Source: Thermoflexus sp.
GTDB lineage: Bacteria > Chloroflexota > Anaerolineae > Thermoflexales > Thermoflexaceae
Assembly (NCBI RefSeq): GCF_034432235.1
Contig: NZ_DAOUCJ010000026.1
Location: 1 to 40,800 of the forward strand
DNA length: 40,800 nt
Direction: 5' to 3'
The translations under genes and the position numbers were made by a program. This document shows positions 9,175 to 17,145 of the stretch, piece by piece. The notes beneath the pieces are model-generated. The model was not told the DNA's origin. It saw nothing but the letters and a program-made list of their open reading frames with translations, and made no database searches. How positions within the stretch are numbered: position 1 is the stretch's first letter; every line of letters starts with the position of its first letter.

Positions 9175-9759
9175 TTACCGGGCGTTCTCCTCCTTATGCC
9201 CGACCACCCAGAGGCGAAAGGATCGCCGATCCACCGATTCCTGCGCTGACAGTCCAGCCGTTTCCATCAGCTCCCGAATGCGCTCCCCGCTCAGGAACCG
9301 GCTGCGCAGGCCGATCAGCCGTTCAAGCAGCGCGATTCCCTTAACCGGCCAGCGTCGGATATCCGGCTCTTCGATCACCAGCCGGCCTCCCGGCCGGAGC
9401 ACCCGGGCGGCCTCCTGGATGGCGGCCGCTGCATCAATAAAATGATGTAGGGCGTCGACGATGACGATCCGGTCGAAGGCTCCATCTGCGAACGGAAGGC
9501 GCTCGGCGAGGGCCTGAACCGGGATCAGTTTCGGGCGCTGTCGAGCTACCTGGAGCATTCCCCAGGCTGCGTCGGCCACGATCGTCAAGCCGGCCATCTC
9601 CCGAAAGGCGAAGGCCACCCGCCCGGTCCCTCCGCCGAGATCCAGCAGTCGTCCTCCGGTCGGAGGATCCAGATAATCTCGAAGTGGTGCGGGATCCAGG
9701 AACCGGGTGGCCGCATCATAGAACGGCGCGATATGCTCGAAAAGCCAGTTGGAGCCCAT
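9175..9759 (-). CDS. Class I SAM-dependent methyltransferase (UbiE-like)
   Basis: A 194-residue soluble protein with the Rossmann-type methyltransferase core. Motif I is RLLDLGGGTGRVA near residues 37-49, the acidic end of strand 2 is in TIVADAAWGMLQ, motif II is FDRIVIVDALHHF, and motif III is ARVLRPGGRLVIEEPD. This arrangement is that of UbiE/type 11 methyltransferases, which use S-adenosylmethionine. The substrate cannot be told from the sequence. Length and an N-terminal FEHIAPFYDAA segment are normal for the family. It stands alone, between the tRNA-Arg terminator and a divergent eIF-2B-like gene. The 263-base divergent gap holds a 9-bp inverted repeat (9895-9903 with 9919-9927). Confidence 0.9.
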   Translation of the reverse strand: MGSNWLFEHIAPFYDAATRFLDPAPLRDYLDPPTGGRLLDLGGGTGRVAFAFREMAGLTIVADAAWGMLQVARQRPKLIPVQALAERLPFADGAFDRIVIVDALHHFIDAAAAIQEAARVLRPGGRLVIEEPDIRRWPVKGIALLERLIGLRSRFLSGERIRELMETAGLSAQESVDRRSFRLWVVGHKEENAR

Positions 9760-10022
9760 CGCGATTCCATGCCTCCCCTGTATAGGATAAGGCTTGCGCA
9801 GCCGGGCTTTCTACATAGGAGCCCCCGGAAGGAAACCGGCTGCATCACTCCCGCCGGAGTTTCGCTGTGGATTTTCCTCCTGGAGGCTCTGGAAGTCGAG
9901 CGGATCGCTGCAGGCGACCCGCTCGACGCCGGGGGCGGGCGACCTTGCCGTCTGCCCTGTCATCCCATCGGTGGCCTTCCTCGGCCGGGCAACGCCCGAT
10001 CCGTTTTCGAAAGGAGGCTTTT

Positions 10023-10865
10023 GTGGAGCGCTTCGACTGGGAGGAGGCGTTGAAGGCCTATCAAGAGGATCGGACATCCGGGGCGATGGCGCTGGCAGTT
10101 CGGGCGGCTCGGATTGTGGAGGAATGGGCCCGGATCGCTCCGGTGGATCGGGTAGAGGATTTCCGCTCAGCGCTGGAGGGATTGCTACATACCCTCATTC
10201 AGGCACATCCTGACATGGCACCTCCCCGGCATCTGGCGGAAGCCGCCCGTCAGGCCATCCGGGAGGCTTCCCGTTTACCAGCGGCTCGAGCGGATCTGAT
10301 CTCTGCGCTGCAGAAGTTCCGACGCCGGCTGGAAGTCCATGAGCGGGCTGCTGCCCGGCACGCCGCTGCATTGCTTCGCTCCGCCCGGACGATCCTGACC
10401 CATTCCCGGAGCGGCCTGGTGGCTCGGGCGCTGGCGTTCACAGCGGAGAAGGGCCGCTATCTTCAGGTGATTTGTCCGGTGGCCGAGCCCGGAGGGGAAG
10501 GGCGGCGGATGTCCGAGGAGGTGGCGGCGATGGGCCACACGGCGATCCTCCTTCCGGATCTCGCCGCGATGGGCTGGCTTCCGCACGTGGATCTGGTCAT
10601 GGTCGGGGCGGATGCATGGGACGAGGATGGGATCGTGAACAAAGTGGGGACCCTGGCTTTGGCGGTCCTGGCCCGGGCGTTCCGACGCCCCTTTTTCGTC
10701 GTGGCGATTTCGGAGAAACGATGGCCGGCCGGGATCGGCCCCCATCCTGCCCGGGCCCAGCGCTTTCCTCCGCTCACCGGTGAGGAGACCCCATGGTTCG
10801 AATTCGTTCCGCGATCGTATCTCACCGGCTTGATCCTGGAGGACGGATTGTCTCTGACGGCGTAG
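10023..10865 (+). CDS. eIF-2B alpha/beta/delta-related protein
   Basis: A 280-residue protein starting with GTG 10023, supported by AGGAGG at 10012-10017. The C-terminal half matches the eIF-2B/MtnA/ribose-1,5-bisphosphate isomerase fold: THSRSGLVARAL, then MVGADAWDEDGIVNKVGT, then FFVVAISEKRW and ETPWFEFVP. 'GAD-x(5)-G-x(2)-NKVGT' is the hallmark segment of this superfamily. The N-terminal half is predicted helical. Bacterial members are mostly sugar-phosphate isomerases (methylthioribose-1-phosphate or ribose-1,5-bisphosphate isomerases), but many are uncharacterised. I see no neighbouring methionine salvage genes, so I leave the substrate open. Confidence 0.85.
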   Translation: MERFDWEEALKAYQEDRTSGAMALAVRAARIVEEWARIAPVDRVEDFRSALEGLLHTLIQAHPDMAPPRHLAEAARQAIREASRLPAARADLISALQKFRRRLEVHERAAARHAAALLRSARTILTHSRSGLVARALAFTAEKGRYLQVICPVAEPGGEGRRMSEEVAAMGHTAILLPDLAAMGWLPHVDLVMVGADAWDEDGIVNKVGTLALAVLARAFRRPFFVVAISEKRWPAGIGPHPARAQRFPPLTGEETPWFEFVPRSYLTGLILEDGLSLTA

Positions 10866-10997
10866 CTTCCTGGTTGCCGGGGTCTGGGAAGGCTCGCAAG
10901 GCCCCTCCGACGATCTCCCCCCATGACCAAAGTCCCAGGGGCGAGCCTGCGCCCCTTCCTTAGCATGGAAGCGACATCCTTCATCTTCTCTGTCCAT

Positions 10998-11026
10998 TTG
11001 GTTCACGGCCATCCAGGTTGTATAAG
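10998..11026 (+). promoter_or_regulatory. Promoter candidate for the Flp pilin gene
   Basis: TTGGTT (10998-11003), a 17-base spacer and TATAAG (11021-11026). The -35 box is weak and the -10 box good. It lies 64 bases upstream of the pilin start codon. Confidence 0.4.
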
Positions 11027-11089
11027 CGGTCCCCTCATCTATGAGAGGATAAAGGAAGGCCCCTCACCTCGGATCGATCGGGAGACCAG

Positions 11090-11242
11090 ATGTCGCGCTT
11101 CCGACGTGAAGCGGGTCAAGGACTGGTCGAATACGCATTGCTGGCCTTACTGATTGCGCTGGCCGTCCTCGTTGCCCTCACCGTGTTCGGGCAAGCCGTA
11201 TCGGGCCTTTATTCGCAGGTCCTTTCCCGCTGGCCATCGTGA
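11090..11242 (+). CDS. Flp/Fap-type small pilin
   Basis: A 50-residue protein. It starts at ATG 11090 after GGGAG (11080-11084). The sequence has a short basic leader, then the type IVb pilin motif GQGLVEYALL at residues 9-18, one hydrophobic helix (ALLIALAVLVALTVFGQAV) and a short polar tail ending SRWPS. This is the usual architecture and size of Flp pilins, which are cleaved by a TadV-type prepilin peptidase (normally after Gly, here Gly9 before QGLVEYA) and assembled by the Tad secretion ATPase and platform proteins. None of those partners is in this window, so the pilin gene stands alone between its own promoter candidate and a strong terminator. Confidence 0.88.
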   Translation: MSRFRREAGQGLVEYALLALLIALAVLVALTVFGQAVSGLYSQVLSRWPS

Positions 11243-11286
11243 TTCGCTGGGGAAACCCGGGGCTTCTCGATCCGGGGGATCCCCTG

Positions 11287-11326
11287 GGAGTGCGGTGCCT
11301 AGGCACCGCACTCCTCCTTGTTTTGC
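11287..11326 (+). terminator. Intrinsic terminator after the pilin gene
   Basis: A perfect palindrome at 11287-11314 (GGAGTGCGGTGCCT and its complement), followed by TCCTTGTTTT. Confidence 0.8.
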
Positions 11327-11617
11327 AATCCGTTGTTCCCGCTTTCGCCCCGATGGGTGAACCCCTCGGAACCGGTAGGAGCCGCTTTCGCCAAGCCCCA
11401 GTCAGAAGAACCCCGCATCTCCCCGCGCTTCTGGGAAAGGTCGAAGGCCCATAACCGAAGAGCGTCCCGCCCGTTATTCATGATGGGATGAGCGCCCTAT
11501 GGGGATCCTCCTATTCGGGATTCCCTCGAGGTCGATCCAGGGAAGCGATGCGCTTGGATTGCGCAACCCGAGATCGGAGCGGTCTTCCAGAGGAGCATCG
11601 CCGCCGGCGGCGCCCAT
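11327..11617. other. Geneless stretch
   Basis: No credible coding sequence on either strand. The only structure seen is a perfect 14-base GC palindrome at 11599-11612. This is followed at 11618 by the hairpin listed separately. Confidence 0.5.
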
Positions 11618-11647
11618 CCTCCTGATGGAAAATACTTCCAGAGGAGG
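11618..11647 (+). promoter_or_regulatory. Hairpin that sequesters the ribosome-binding site
   Basis: CCTCCT (11618-11623) is complementary to the Shine-Dalgarno AGGAGG (11642-11647). Inside it, TGGAA (11626-11630) pairs with TTCCA (11636-11640) around the loop AATAC. Only a GA/G bulge separates the two stems. The ATG at 11654 follows by six bases, so folding would hide the ribosome site of the next gene. Confidence 0.6.
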
Positions 11648-11653
11648 TGGAAC

Positions 11654-12523
11654 ATGCGTCGAATAGGACTCTGGCTCCTGATCCTGGGGTGGATGTTGCT
11701 TCCGGTGGGAACGGTGTGGGCCCAGGGACCATCCCCTACAGCGACCCCCGCTCTGGGTCGCCCCGTTCTGGTCAGGGGAAGCATCACCGCGGTCGGCGAT
11801 CATTCTATTACATTGAACACCGAGCGGTGGGGCACCCTGGAGGTTCAGATCCGGGAGGCGACTCGTTTCCACGTCCCCGGCTTTGTGCGGGCGGACCTGA
11901 GTGAGGTGCGGGTGGGGGATCGGGCGACTGTCCACGGGCGCTGGCTGGAAGAGGGCCGATCCCTGGAGGCCCATTGGGTGATCATCCGGGGCCCGGTTCA
12001 GGTGCGTCATGGGCACGTGGTGCGAATCGACGTCGCGGCACGACGGTTGGAAATGAAGACCCGAGCGGGCGAGACGATCCCGGTGGAGTGGACCGCGCAT
12101 ACGCGCCTGCACGTCACGGGGGTGATCTCGCCGACATGGTCGGATATCGGCGTCGGCTATCCCGTCACGGTCATCGGGCATTTTGTGGAGGGAACGTTCT
12201 TGGCGGGCCGGGTGATCGCTCGGCGCCCTCATCGCCTGTTCCACGGCACCCTGCAGGGCGTGGAGGGGAACACTCTGGTGATCCAAACCCGGGAGGGTGA
12301 GCAGGTCCGGTTGGTGACCGATGCCCACACTCGGATCCGGATCCCAGGTCATCCCCATGCCACCCTGGCGGATCTTCAGGTGGGGGATATCCTGACCGCC
12401 CGGGCAGTGGGCAATCCGGATGGAACCTGGCTGGCCCGCACGGTGATCGCGCGCTCGCCGAAGCTTCCGAAGCCTGGCGCTCAAGGCCCTAAACCCGGTG
12501 CCCCGCCCACTCGGCGGCCGTAG
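11654..12523 (+). CDS. Secreted protein with DUF5666-like repeats
   Basis: A 289-residue protein with a clear signal peptide (RRIGLWLLILGWMLLPVG, cleavage likely after VWA-Q near residue 24). The mature part contains three or four repeats of about 60 residues, each reading 'G.I..V....I.L.T..G...V.....TR......A.L.DL.VGD.V.V.G......L.A..V', as in RGSITAVGDHSITLNTE and HGTLQGVEGNTLVIQTRE. These are the OB-like modules called DUF5666. Their molecular role is not known. The C-terminus is a Pro/Lys tail (KPGAQGPKPGAPPTRRP), which may contact the cell wall. The SD AGGAGG lies inside a hairpin. A related smaller lipoprotein follows at 12647. Confidence 0.85.
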   Translation: MRRIGLWLLILGWMLLPVGTVWAQGPSPTATPALGRPVLVRGSITAVGDHSITLNTERWGTLEVQIREATRFHVPGFVRADLSEVRVGDRATVHGRWLEEGRSLEAHWVIIRGPVQVRHGHVVRIDVAARRLEMKTRAGETIPVEWTAHTRLHVTGVISPTWSDIGVGYPVTVIGHFVEGTFLAGRVIARRPHRLFHGTLQGVEGNTLVIQTREGEQVRLVTDAHTRIRIPGHPHATLADLQVGDILTARAVGNPDGTWLARTVIARSPKLPKPGAQGPKPGAPPTRRP

Positions 12524-12570
12524 GATAATGCATCCGCTTACCCCTTCGGCCGATCGGTTCTAATCCCAAT

Positions 12571-12607
12571 GTGTGGGGCGGCGCGTCTTCCGCGCGTCGC
12601 CCCACAC
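12571..12607 (+). terminator. Strong hairpin between the two DUF5666-like genes
   Basis: GTGTGGGGCG (12571-12580) pairs with 12598-12607, and GCGCG/CGCGC extends the stem. There is no T tract after it, so it may be a terminator, a processing site or an mRNA stabiliser rather than a strict intrinsic terminator. Confidence 0.45.
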
Positions 12608-12646
12608 GCCATGGGTCGTTGATCATAAGCCCGGATAAGGAGCAAC

Positions 12647-13243
12647 ATGCGTCTCCGGCGAATCCTTCTCGGTTTCCTGATCATCGGGATGGCCATCCTC
12701 GGGTGCGTCCAGAGGGCTCCGGGTGGGAGGTTGCCTGGACCTTTCCGGACAGCGCCTGCGATCCCATCCCCGGGCATGAGGGGACCCCAGTCCCCATCCA
12801 TGCCATCTGGATCCCCTCCGGCGGAGGGGAGCGCCTCGTCGGCAGATGAGGTCCTTTCGCTGGAGGGCCCCGTTGAGGCCATCATCCCGGGCGGTTATCA
12901 GGTGGCCGGCCATCGGGTTCGGGTTTCCCCTGACCTCGATGCGGAGGGCCCGCTGCCTCCCGGGGTCTACGTGACGGTGATCGGCTCCCGCGCCCCCGAT
13001 GGGGGGCTGATCGCGGAGTCTTTCGAGGTGCTGCGGCGTCCGGAGGCGGAAGGAGAATGGGAAGGGGTGGTCGAGGAGGCGCTTCCCCATGGCTATCGAG
13101 TGGATGGGCGTCAGGTGCTCGTGCTCCCCACCACGGCCCTCATCGGGACTCCTCAGGTGGGCCAGTATGTTTACCTTTCCGGCTTCGAGCAGCCGGACCA
13201 CACCATCCTTGCGGATAGCCTGATCGTGCTGGAATCTCCGTAA
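12647..13243 (+). CDS. Putative lipoprotein with DUF5666-like modules
   Basis: A 198-residue protein. ATG 12647 follows AAGGAG. The signal LLGFLIIGMAILGC ends in a lipobox, Cys about residue 20. A Pro/Ser-rich linker of about 45 residues comes next, then two shortened modules: EGPVEAIIPGGYQVAG ... GVYVTVIGSRAPDGGLIAESF and EGVVEEALPHGYRVDG ... GQYVYLSGFEQPDHTILADSL. The same 'V..IIPGGY' start occurs in the Cys-rich protein at the left edge, so three genes in this window share the module. Its role is unknown. It could be cotranscribed with 11654 unless the hairpin at 12571 stops transcription. Confidence 0.82.
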   Translation: MRLRRILLGFLIIGMAILGCVQRAPGGRLPGPFRTAPAIPSPGMRGPQSPSMPSGSPPAEGSASSADEVLSLEGPVEAIIPGGYQVAGHRVRVSPDLDAEGPLPPGVYVTVIGSRAPDGGLIAESFEVLRRPEAEGEWEGVVEEALPHGYRVDGRQVLVLPTTALIGTPQVGQYVYLSGFEQPDHTILADSLIVLESP

Positions 13244-13298
13244 TGGGGGATCCAACCCATGACCGGAAGGTTGTGGGGATGAGGAAAGATCGTTCAGA

Positions 13299-13325
13299 GG
13301 TTGGGGGCGTCGGGCGCCCCCAACC
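13299..13325. terminator. Bidirectional terminator-like hairpin
   Basis: GGTTGGGGGCG (13299-13309) and its complement (13315-13325), an 11-bp stem with a five-base loop, sit between two convergent genes. There is no clear T run on either side. Confidence 0.55.
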
Positions 13326-13346
13326 CCCTTCCTGGAGTCCTGTCCT

Positions 13347-14003
13347 TCAGTCCCTCATCAGGAAAGGGTTGGCCACCCGTTCCTCCCCGATGGTCGTCCA
13401 CGATCCGTGTCCGGGATAGACCCGTGTTGCATCGGGAAGGCGGAGCAATTTCTCCCGGATGCTGCGCATCAGGGTCTCGTAATCCCCTCCCGGCAGGTCG
13501 GTGCGGCCGATGCCTCGCGCGAAGAGGACGTCGCCGTCGAACACCACGCCGGCTTCCGGCTCATAAAGCGAGATGTGTCCTGGCGTGTGCCCCGGGGTAA
13601 ACAGCACATGAAACCGCAACGTTCCCACTTCCAGGACATCCCCATCCTGCAGCTCCAGATCGGGAAGGGGGCTGGGAGGCATCGGGATCGCCCACCAGTC
13701 CGCCCCCCCTTTGGCTTGCAGGAGCGGGAGATCGGCGGGGTGCAGGGCCAGCGGAGCGCCAGTGGCTGAAACCACGGCCCCGTTGGCGCCGATGTGATCC
13801 CAGTGCGCGTGGGTGTTGATCACATAGCGCACCTTCAGCTCCAGCGCTCGGACCACCGCCAGGATCTGGTCGGGATCCCAACCCGGATCGATGATCACCG
13901 CTTCCCGGGTCTCCGGGCAGGCGGCGATATAGCAATTGGTGGCGAGCGGGCCGACGGTCAGGATCCGCAAGTGCATGCGAGCGGAGGAAGGAGGGCGGGA
14001 CAT
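13347..14003 (-). CDS. Metallo-beta-lactamase-fold hydrolase (glyoxalase II-like)
   Basis: A 218-residue soluble hydrolase. ATG 14003 is chosen because GGGAGG lies six bases upstream; ATG 13976 (MHLRILTVGPL) is an alternative that fits family N-termini. The dinuclear metal motif THAHWDH is at residues 64-70 (His65, His67, Asp69, His70). FTPGHTPGH gives the next His ligand, VVFDGDVLFARGIGRTDLPG the bridging Asp, and VYPGHG the last His. This set is that of small glyoxalase II-like MBL hydrolases, which act on thioesters of hydroxyacids, though many homologues have unknown substrates. It is 34 bases downstream of the DUF2085 gene on the same strand and probably cotranscribed with it. Confidence 0.93.
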   Translation of the reverse strand: MSRPPSSARMHLRILTVGPLATNCYIAACPETREAVIIDPGWDPDQILAVVRALELKVRYVINTHAHWDHIGANGAVVSATGAPLALHPADLPLLQAKGGADWWAIPMPPSPLPDLELQDGDVLEVGTLRFHVLFTPGHTPGHISLYEPEAGVVFDGDVLFARGIGRTDLPGGDYETLMRSIREKLLRLPDATRVYPGHGSWTTIGEERVANPFLMRD

Positions 14004-14037
14004 CCACAGCCTCCCGGAAGTGAGATCTCGAGGGATG

Positions 14038-14835
14038 TCAGATCCAGGGGCCGCCTTCCCGCTCCTCCAGGGCGGCCCGGACAGCGGCCTCGATGTGAGG
14101 CAACGCGAGGCCCCCCAGCCCGGCCCCGAAGAGCACGCCGGTGATCCATCGCATCCACGAGTTAAAGGAGCCCAGGGCATCTCCAACATAAAACCACGAG
14201 GGCAGGCGCCCCCCGGTCAGCATCACGAGCCAGGCATTGTCATAGCGAAAGCCGCGCTCCCCGATCCCATAGAGGAGGTCATTGATGAAATGCGTGGTGC
14301 CATCCACCGCCATGGGAAGGGCCAGCAGGAAGAAAACCCCTATGGAAAGCGGCCGCCAGCGCCGGCCGCTTAAAGCATAAAGAAGCGCTGCAACCCAGAG
14401 GCTGGTATACATGGAGATCATGCGGTCCGACCAGGCGACCTTATACCCGAAGGCCGGATTGCCGGTGAACTCCCGCAGCAAGAGGGGATCCTCATAGGGC
14501 CAGACCTGACGGATCTCGCTCAGCGAATACATCGGCTTGGGCCCGAACAGGAAAAGAGATCGCTGGGGCAGCTGATGGCAGAAGAGGCTGTAGAGCGCGT
14601 AAAGCCCGCGGGCCGGCATTTCCCAGCCCAAGCGCATGAACACGGGCGCAAGCCACGGAAGGCCAACGAAAAGGCCGTATCCGATCAGGAAGACCCAGAT
14701 CCATTCGCGCAGAAGCCATCGGCTGAGGCGCTCTGGGATCGAACGGTGGGCTCCCTGTTCTATACCCCGCCAACTGCCGCCCCAGGGCAGGGCTTCGACA
14801 TTTCCCTGCCTTTCATCAGCCGTCGAAGAGCGCAT
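14038..14835 (-). CDS. DUF2085 family membrane protein
   Basis: A 265-residue integral membrane protein with about five hydrophobic segments (for example WVFLIGYGLFVGLPWLAPVF and SLWVAALLYALSG). The signature FCHQLPQRSLFLFG follows the second segment and SDRMISMYTSLW the third, which matches the DUF2085 family as I know it. In that family the motif is usually C-H-Q-x-P-x-R-S. Function is unknown. A later segment, AVDGTTHFINDLLYG, contains conserved-looking Asp, His and Asn residues in the membrane, compatible with a metal or substrate site (inference). A GAGGGGGA ribosome site and a perfect TATAAT lie just upstream, so it likely heads a two-gene operon with the MBL hydrolase. Confidence 0.85.
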   Translation of the reverse strand: MRSSTADERQGNVEALPWGGSWRGIEQGAHRSIPERLSRWLLREWIWVFLIGYGLFVGLPWLAPVFMRLGWEMPARGLYALYSLFCHQLPQRSLFLFGPKPMYSLSEIRQVWPYEDPLLLREFTGNPAFGYKVAWSDRMISMYTSLWVAALLYALSGRRWRPLSIGVFFLLALPMAVDGTTHFINDLLYGIGERGFRYDNAWLVMLTGGRLPSWFYVGDALGSFNSWMRWITGVLFGAGLGGLALPHIEAAVRAALEEREGGPWI

Positions 14836-14867
14836 TTCGGAGATTCCCCCTCATGGATTCACGGATC

Positions 14868-14879
14868 TATTATATTATA
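14868..14879. promoter_or_regulatory. Divergent -10 boxes between DUF2085 and PLP genes
   Basis: On the minus strand TATAAT (14879-14874) lies 38 bases before the DUF2085 start. On the plus strand TATTAT (14868-14873) lies about 95 bases before the PLP gene. The AT patch stands out in a GC-rich region. No good -35 boxes were found. Confidence 0.45.
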
Positions 14880-14967
14880 CGATTTGTCGGCGGAGCGTCT
14901 CTTCCGCCTGGGGAGATGTTAGCGGGCCAGGCGATCCACAAGACCCTGTGTATGCCGGAGGCTCCTG

Positions 14968-16353
14968 ATGCGTCTGCCGTTCTTCGGACCCACTTTTGAG
15001 GAGATGCGGGATCCATCGTGTCAGCCGACGGAGATTCGCGCGCGCGCCCTCGAGGCCCGGGCGCGCAATCCCCTGGATCCTTACAACCTGTTTCACATCA
15101 CCTGGCGCGATCCCGCCGGCCGGATTTATTACGAGGTCCTGCCCTCCGCCCTCACCGGCGTGGAGGCGCCCATCGTGGTCCTGTATTCCAAGGATTTCCC
15201 CACCGGCTCCCACAAGGTGGGGGCTGCCTACTCCATCCTGATGGAGAAGGTGCTTCTGGAAGGCCTGCGGCCGGGGCACCACATCCTGGTCTGGCCCTCG
15301 ACCGGGAACTATGGCATCGGCGGGGCCTGGGTCGGCGGCCGGATGGGGTTTGAGGGGATCGTCATCCTCCCCGAGGGGATGAGCCGGGAGCGGTTCGAGC
15401 GCATCGCCGCCTACGGTGCCCGGGTGATCAAAACCCCTGGCTCCGAGAGCAATGTGAAAGAGATCTACGACAAATGCAAGGAGCTGGCGGGGGCGGATCC
15501 GCGGGTGCGTATCCTGAACCAGTTCAGCGAGCTCGGGAACTATCGCTTCCATTATTACGTCACCGGGAACACTATCGTCGAGCTGGCGGCTCAGCTTCAC
15601 CAGCAGGGGATTGGGAACGGCCGCGTGGCCGCTTTCGTCTCGGCCATGGGCTCGGCGGGGACCATTGGTGCGGGCGATCGCCTGAAGCAGGTGTGGCCGG
15701 CGTGCCGGATCGTCGGCCTGGAGCCGATCCAGTGCCCCACGCTCTATATGAACGGCTATGGCGTCCACGACATCCAGGGCATCGGCGACAAGCATGTCAC
15801 CTGGATCCATCACGTGATGAACATGGACGCCCTGATGTGCATCGATGATCTCTCCTGCAAGAAGGGCCTGCAGCTTCTGACAGAGGAGCCGGGCTGGAGG
15901 GTGCTCGCCCGCTGGGGGATCCCCGAGGAGCAGATCCAGCGCCTCTCCCAGATCTTCGGCATCAGCGGGGTCGCCAATGTGCTGGGGGCCATCAAGACAG
16001 CGAAATTCTATCGTTTCGGCCCGAAGGATCTCATCGTCACCGTCGCCACGGATAACATCGAGCGCTATCGATCGGTGATGGCGGAGCTCACTCGGCAGTG
16101 CGGGCCGATGGATGAAACGGAAGCTACCGTGCGTCTGGTTCACATCTTCCACGGCCAGGGGCTGGACTGGATCCAGGAGGGGACGCAGGAGAACCGGCGC
16201 CGGTGGCACAATCTCAAATACTTCACCTGGGTGGAGCAGCAGGGAAAGACGGTGGAGGAGCTGGACGCCCAGCTGGATCCGGAGTGGTGGGAGCGGGAGC
16301 AGGCCCGCATCCCGGAGCTGGACCGCATGTGGCGCGAGGCGAGGGGGTTTTAA
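14968..16353 (+). CDS. PLP-dependent cysteine synthase/tryptophan synthase beta-like enzyme
   Basis: A 461-residue fold-type II PLP enzyme. ATG 14968 follows GGAGG at good spacing. The PLP-binding Lys is in DFPTGSHKVGAAY near residue 90. STGNYGIGGAW near 111-121 is the Asn-containing loop that holds the substrate carboxylate, and the Gly-rich phosphate loop appears in VSAMGSAGTIGAGDRL. The C-terminal 80 residues (WEREQARIPELDRMW) extend beyond the core of O-acetylserine sulfhydrylases, so this is a larger, separate subgroup. The reaction is not certain; candidates are beta-replacement or deamination of an amino acid. HAD-phosphatase gene 16416 follows after 62 bases and could share the transcript. 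Confidence 0.88.
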   Translation: MRLPFFGPTFEEMRDPSCQPTEIRARALEARARNPLDPYNLFHITWRDPAGRIYYEVLPSALTGVEAPIVVLYSKDFPTGSHKVGAAYSILMEKVLLEGLRPGHHILVWPSTGNYGIGGAWVGGRMGFEGIVILPEGMSRERFERIAAYGARVIKTPGSESNVKEIYDKCKELAGADPRVRILNQFSELGNYRFHYYVTGNTIVELAAQLHQQGIGNGRVAAFVSAMGSAGTIGAGDRLKQVWPACRIVGLEPIQCPTLYMNGYGVHDIQGIGDKHVTWIHHVMNMDALMCIDDLSCKKGLQLLTEEPGWRVLARWGIPEEQIQRLSQIFGISGVANVLGAIKTAKFYRFGPKDLIVTVATDNIERYRSVMAELTRQCGPMDETEATVRLVHIFHGQGLDWIQEGTQENRRRWHNLKYFTWVEQQGKTVEELDAQLDPEWWEREQARIPELDRMWREARGF

Positions 16354-16415
16354 TCGGAAATTCCCCACCGGCTTCTCGAATAAGGGCTTCCCAGAGGGGT
16401 GGGGGCAGATCCGGA

Positions 16416-17075
16416 ATGGAAGAGGCGGTCGCGGCCTTCTTCGATGTGGACTACACGGTGCTTTCGGTGAGCTCGGGGCGGCAGTGGGTGCGCTATCTGC
16501 GCCGAAGCGGCCGGATGACCTGGGCGATGTGGGGGATGTTCCTCTGGCTGGCCCTGCGCTACTACCTGGGGCTGCTGGAATTCCCCCGGGCGAGCGCCAG
16601 ACTGACCGCGATGATCGCCGGGGCCGATGAGGCGGCTTTCCGGGAGGAAACCCGCCGCTGGTTTGAGGAGTGGGTGCGGCCTTACATCGCCCCGCGAGCC
16701 GTAGAGCGGATCGCCTGGCATCGCGCCCGGGGGCATCGGGTCGCCCTGGTCTCCGGGGCCACCGAATATGTGGTGCGTCCCCTGGCCGAGGTCCTCGGGA
16801 TCCCGGATTACCTGTGCACCCGCCTGGAGGTTATCGATGGGCGCCTCACCGGTCGGGTGGTGGAGCCCCCGTGTTATGGCCCGGGCAAAGTCTACTGGGT
16901 GGAACGCTATGCCATGGAGAAGGGGATCGCGCTCGATCAAAGCTATTTTTATTCCGATAGCTACACCGATCGCTATCTGCTGCTGCGCGTGGGCCATCCG
17001 GTCGCCGTGAACCCCGATCCCCGCCTGCGCCGGCTGGCGCACCGGCGCGGGTGGCCGGTCGAGCGCTTTTACTGA
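16416..17075 (+). CDS. HAD-IB family phosphatase (SerB-like)
   Basis: A 219-residue hydrolase. Motif I is FFDVDYTVL near residues 9-17, where Asp10 would be the nucleophile and Asp12 the acid/base. A hydrophobic cap segment follows (WAMWGMFLWLALRYYL). Motif II is VALVSGATEYVVRPLAEVLGI, and motif IV with acidic metal ligands is YFYSDSYTDRYLL. The order and the YSDS..D motif fit the subfamily IB hydrolases related to phosphoserine phosphatase, which often act on phospholipid- or amino-acid-derived phosphates. A basic tail (LRRLAHRRGWP) ends the protein. The ribosome site is weak. The gene follows the PLP enzyme and may serve the same pathway, though this is only positional. Confidence 0.88.
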   Translation: MEEAVAAFFDVDYTVLSVSSGRQWVRYLRRSGRMTWAMWGMFLWLALRYYLGLLEFPRASARLTAMIAGADEAAFREETRRWFEEWVRPYIAPRAVERIAWHRARGHRVALVSGATEYVVRPLAEVLGIPDYLCTRLEVIDGRLTGRVVEPPCYGPGKVYWVERYAMEKGIALDQSYFYSDSYTDRYLLLRVGHPVAVNPDPRLRRLAHRRGWPVERFY

Positions 17076-17145
17076 GCCGGAGGCGGGCATCGCCCGGCGA
17101 TCGGCTCGCGGCTGGGTCCTGGGCACCCCATGGATCCGCGGCGGC

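Noticed and set aside
14875..16368. A 497-codon minus-strand frame opposite the PLP enzyme
   Set aside because: No motifs, no ribosome site, and it covers a clearly conserved gene on the other strand.
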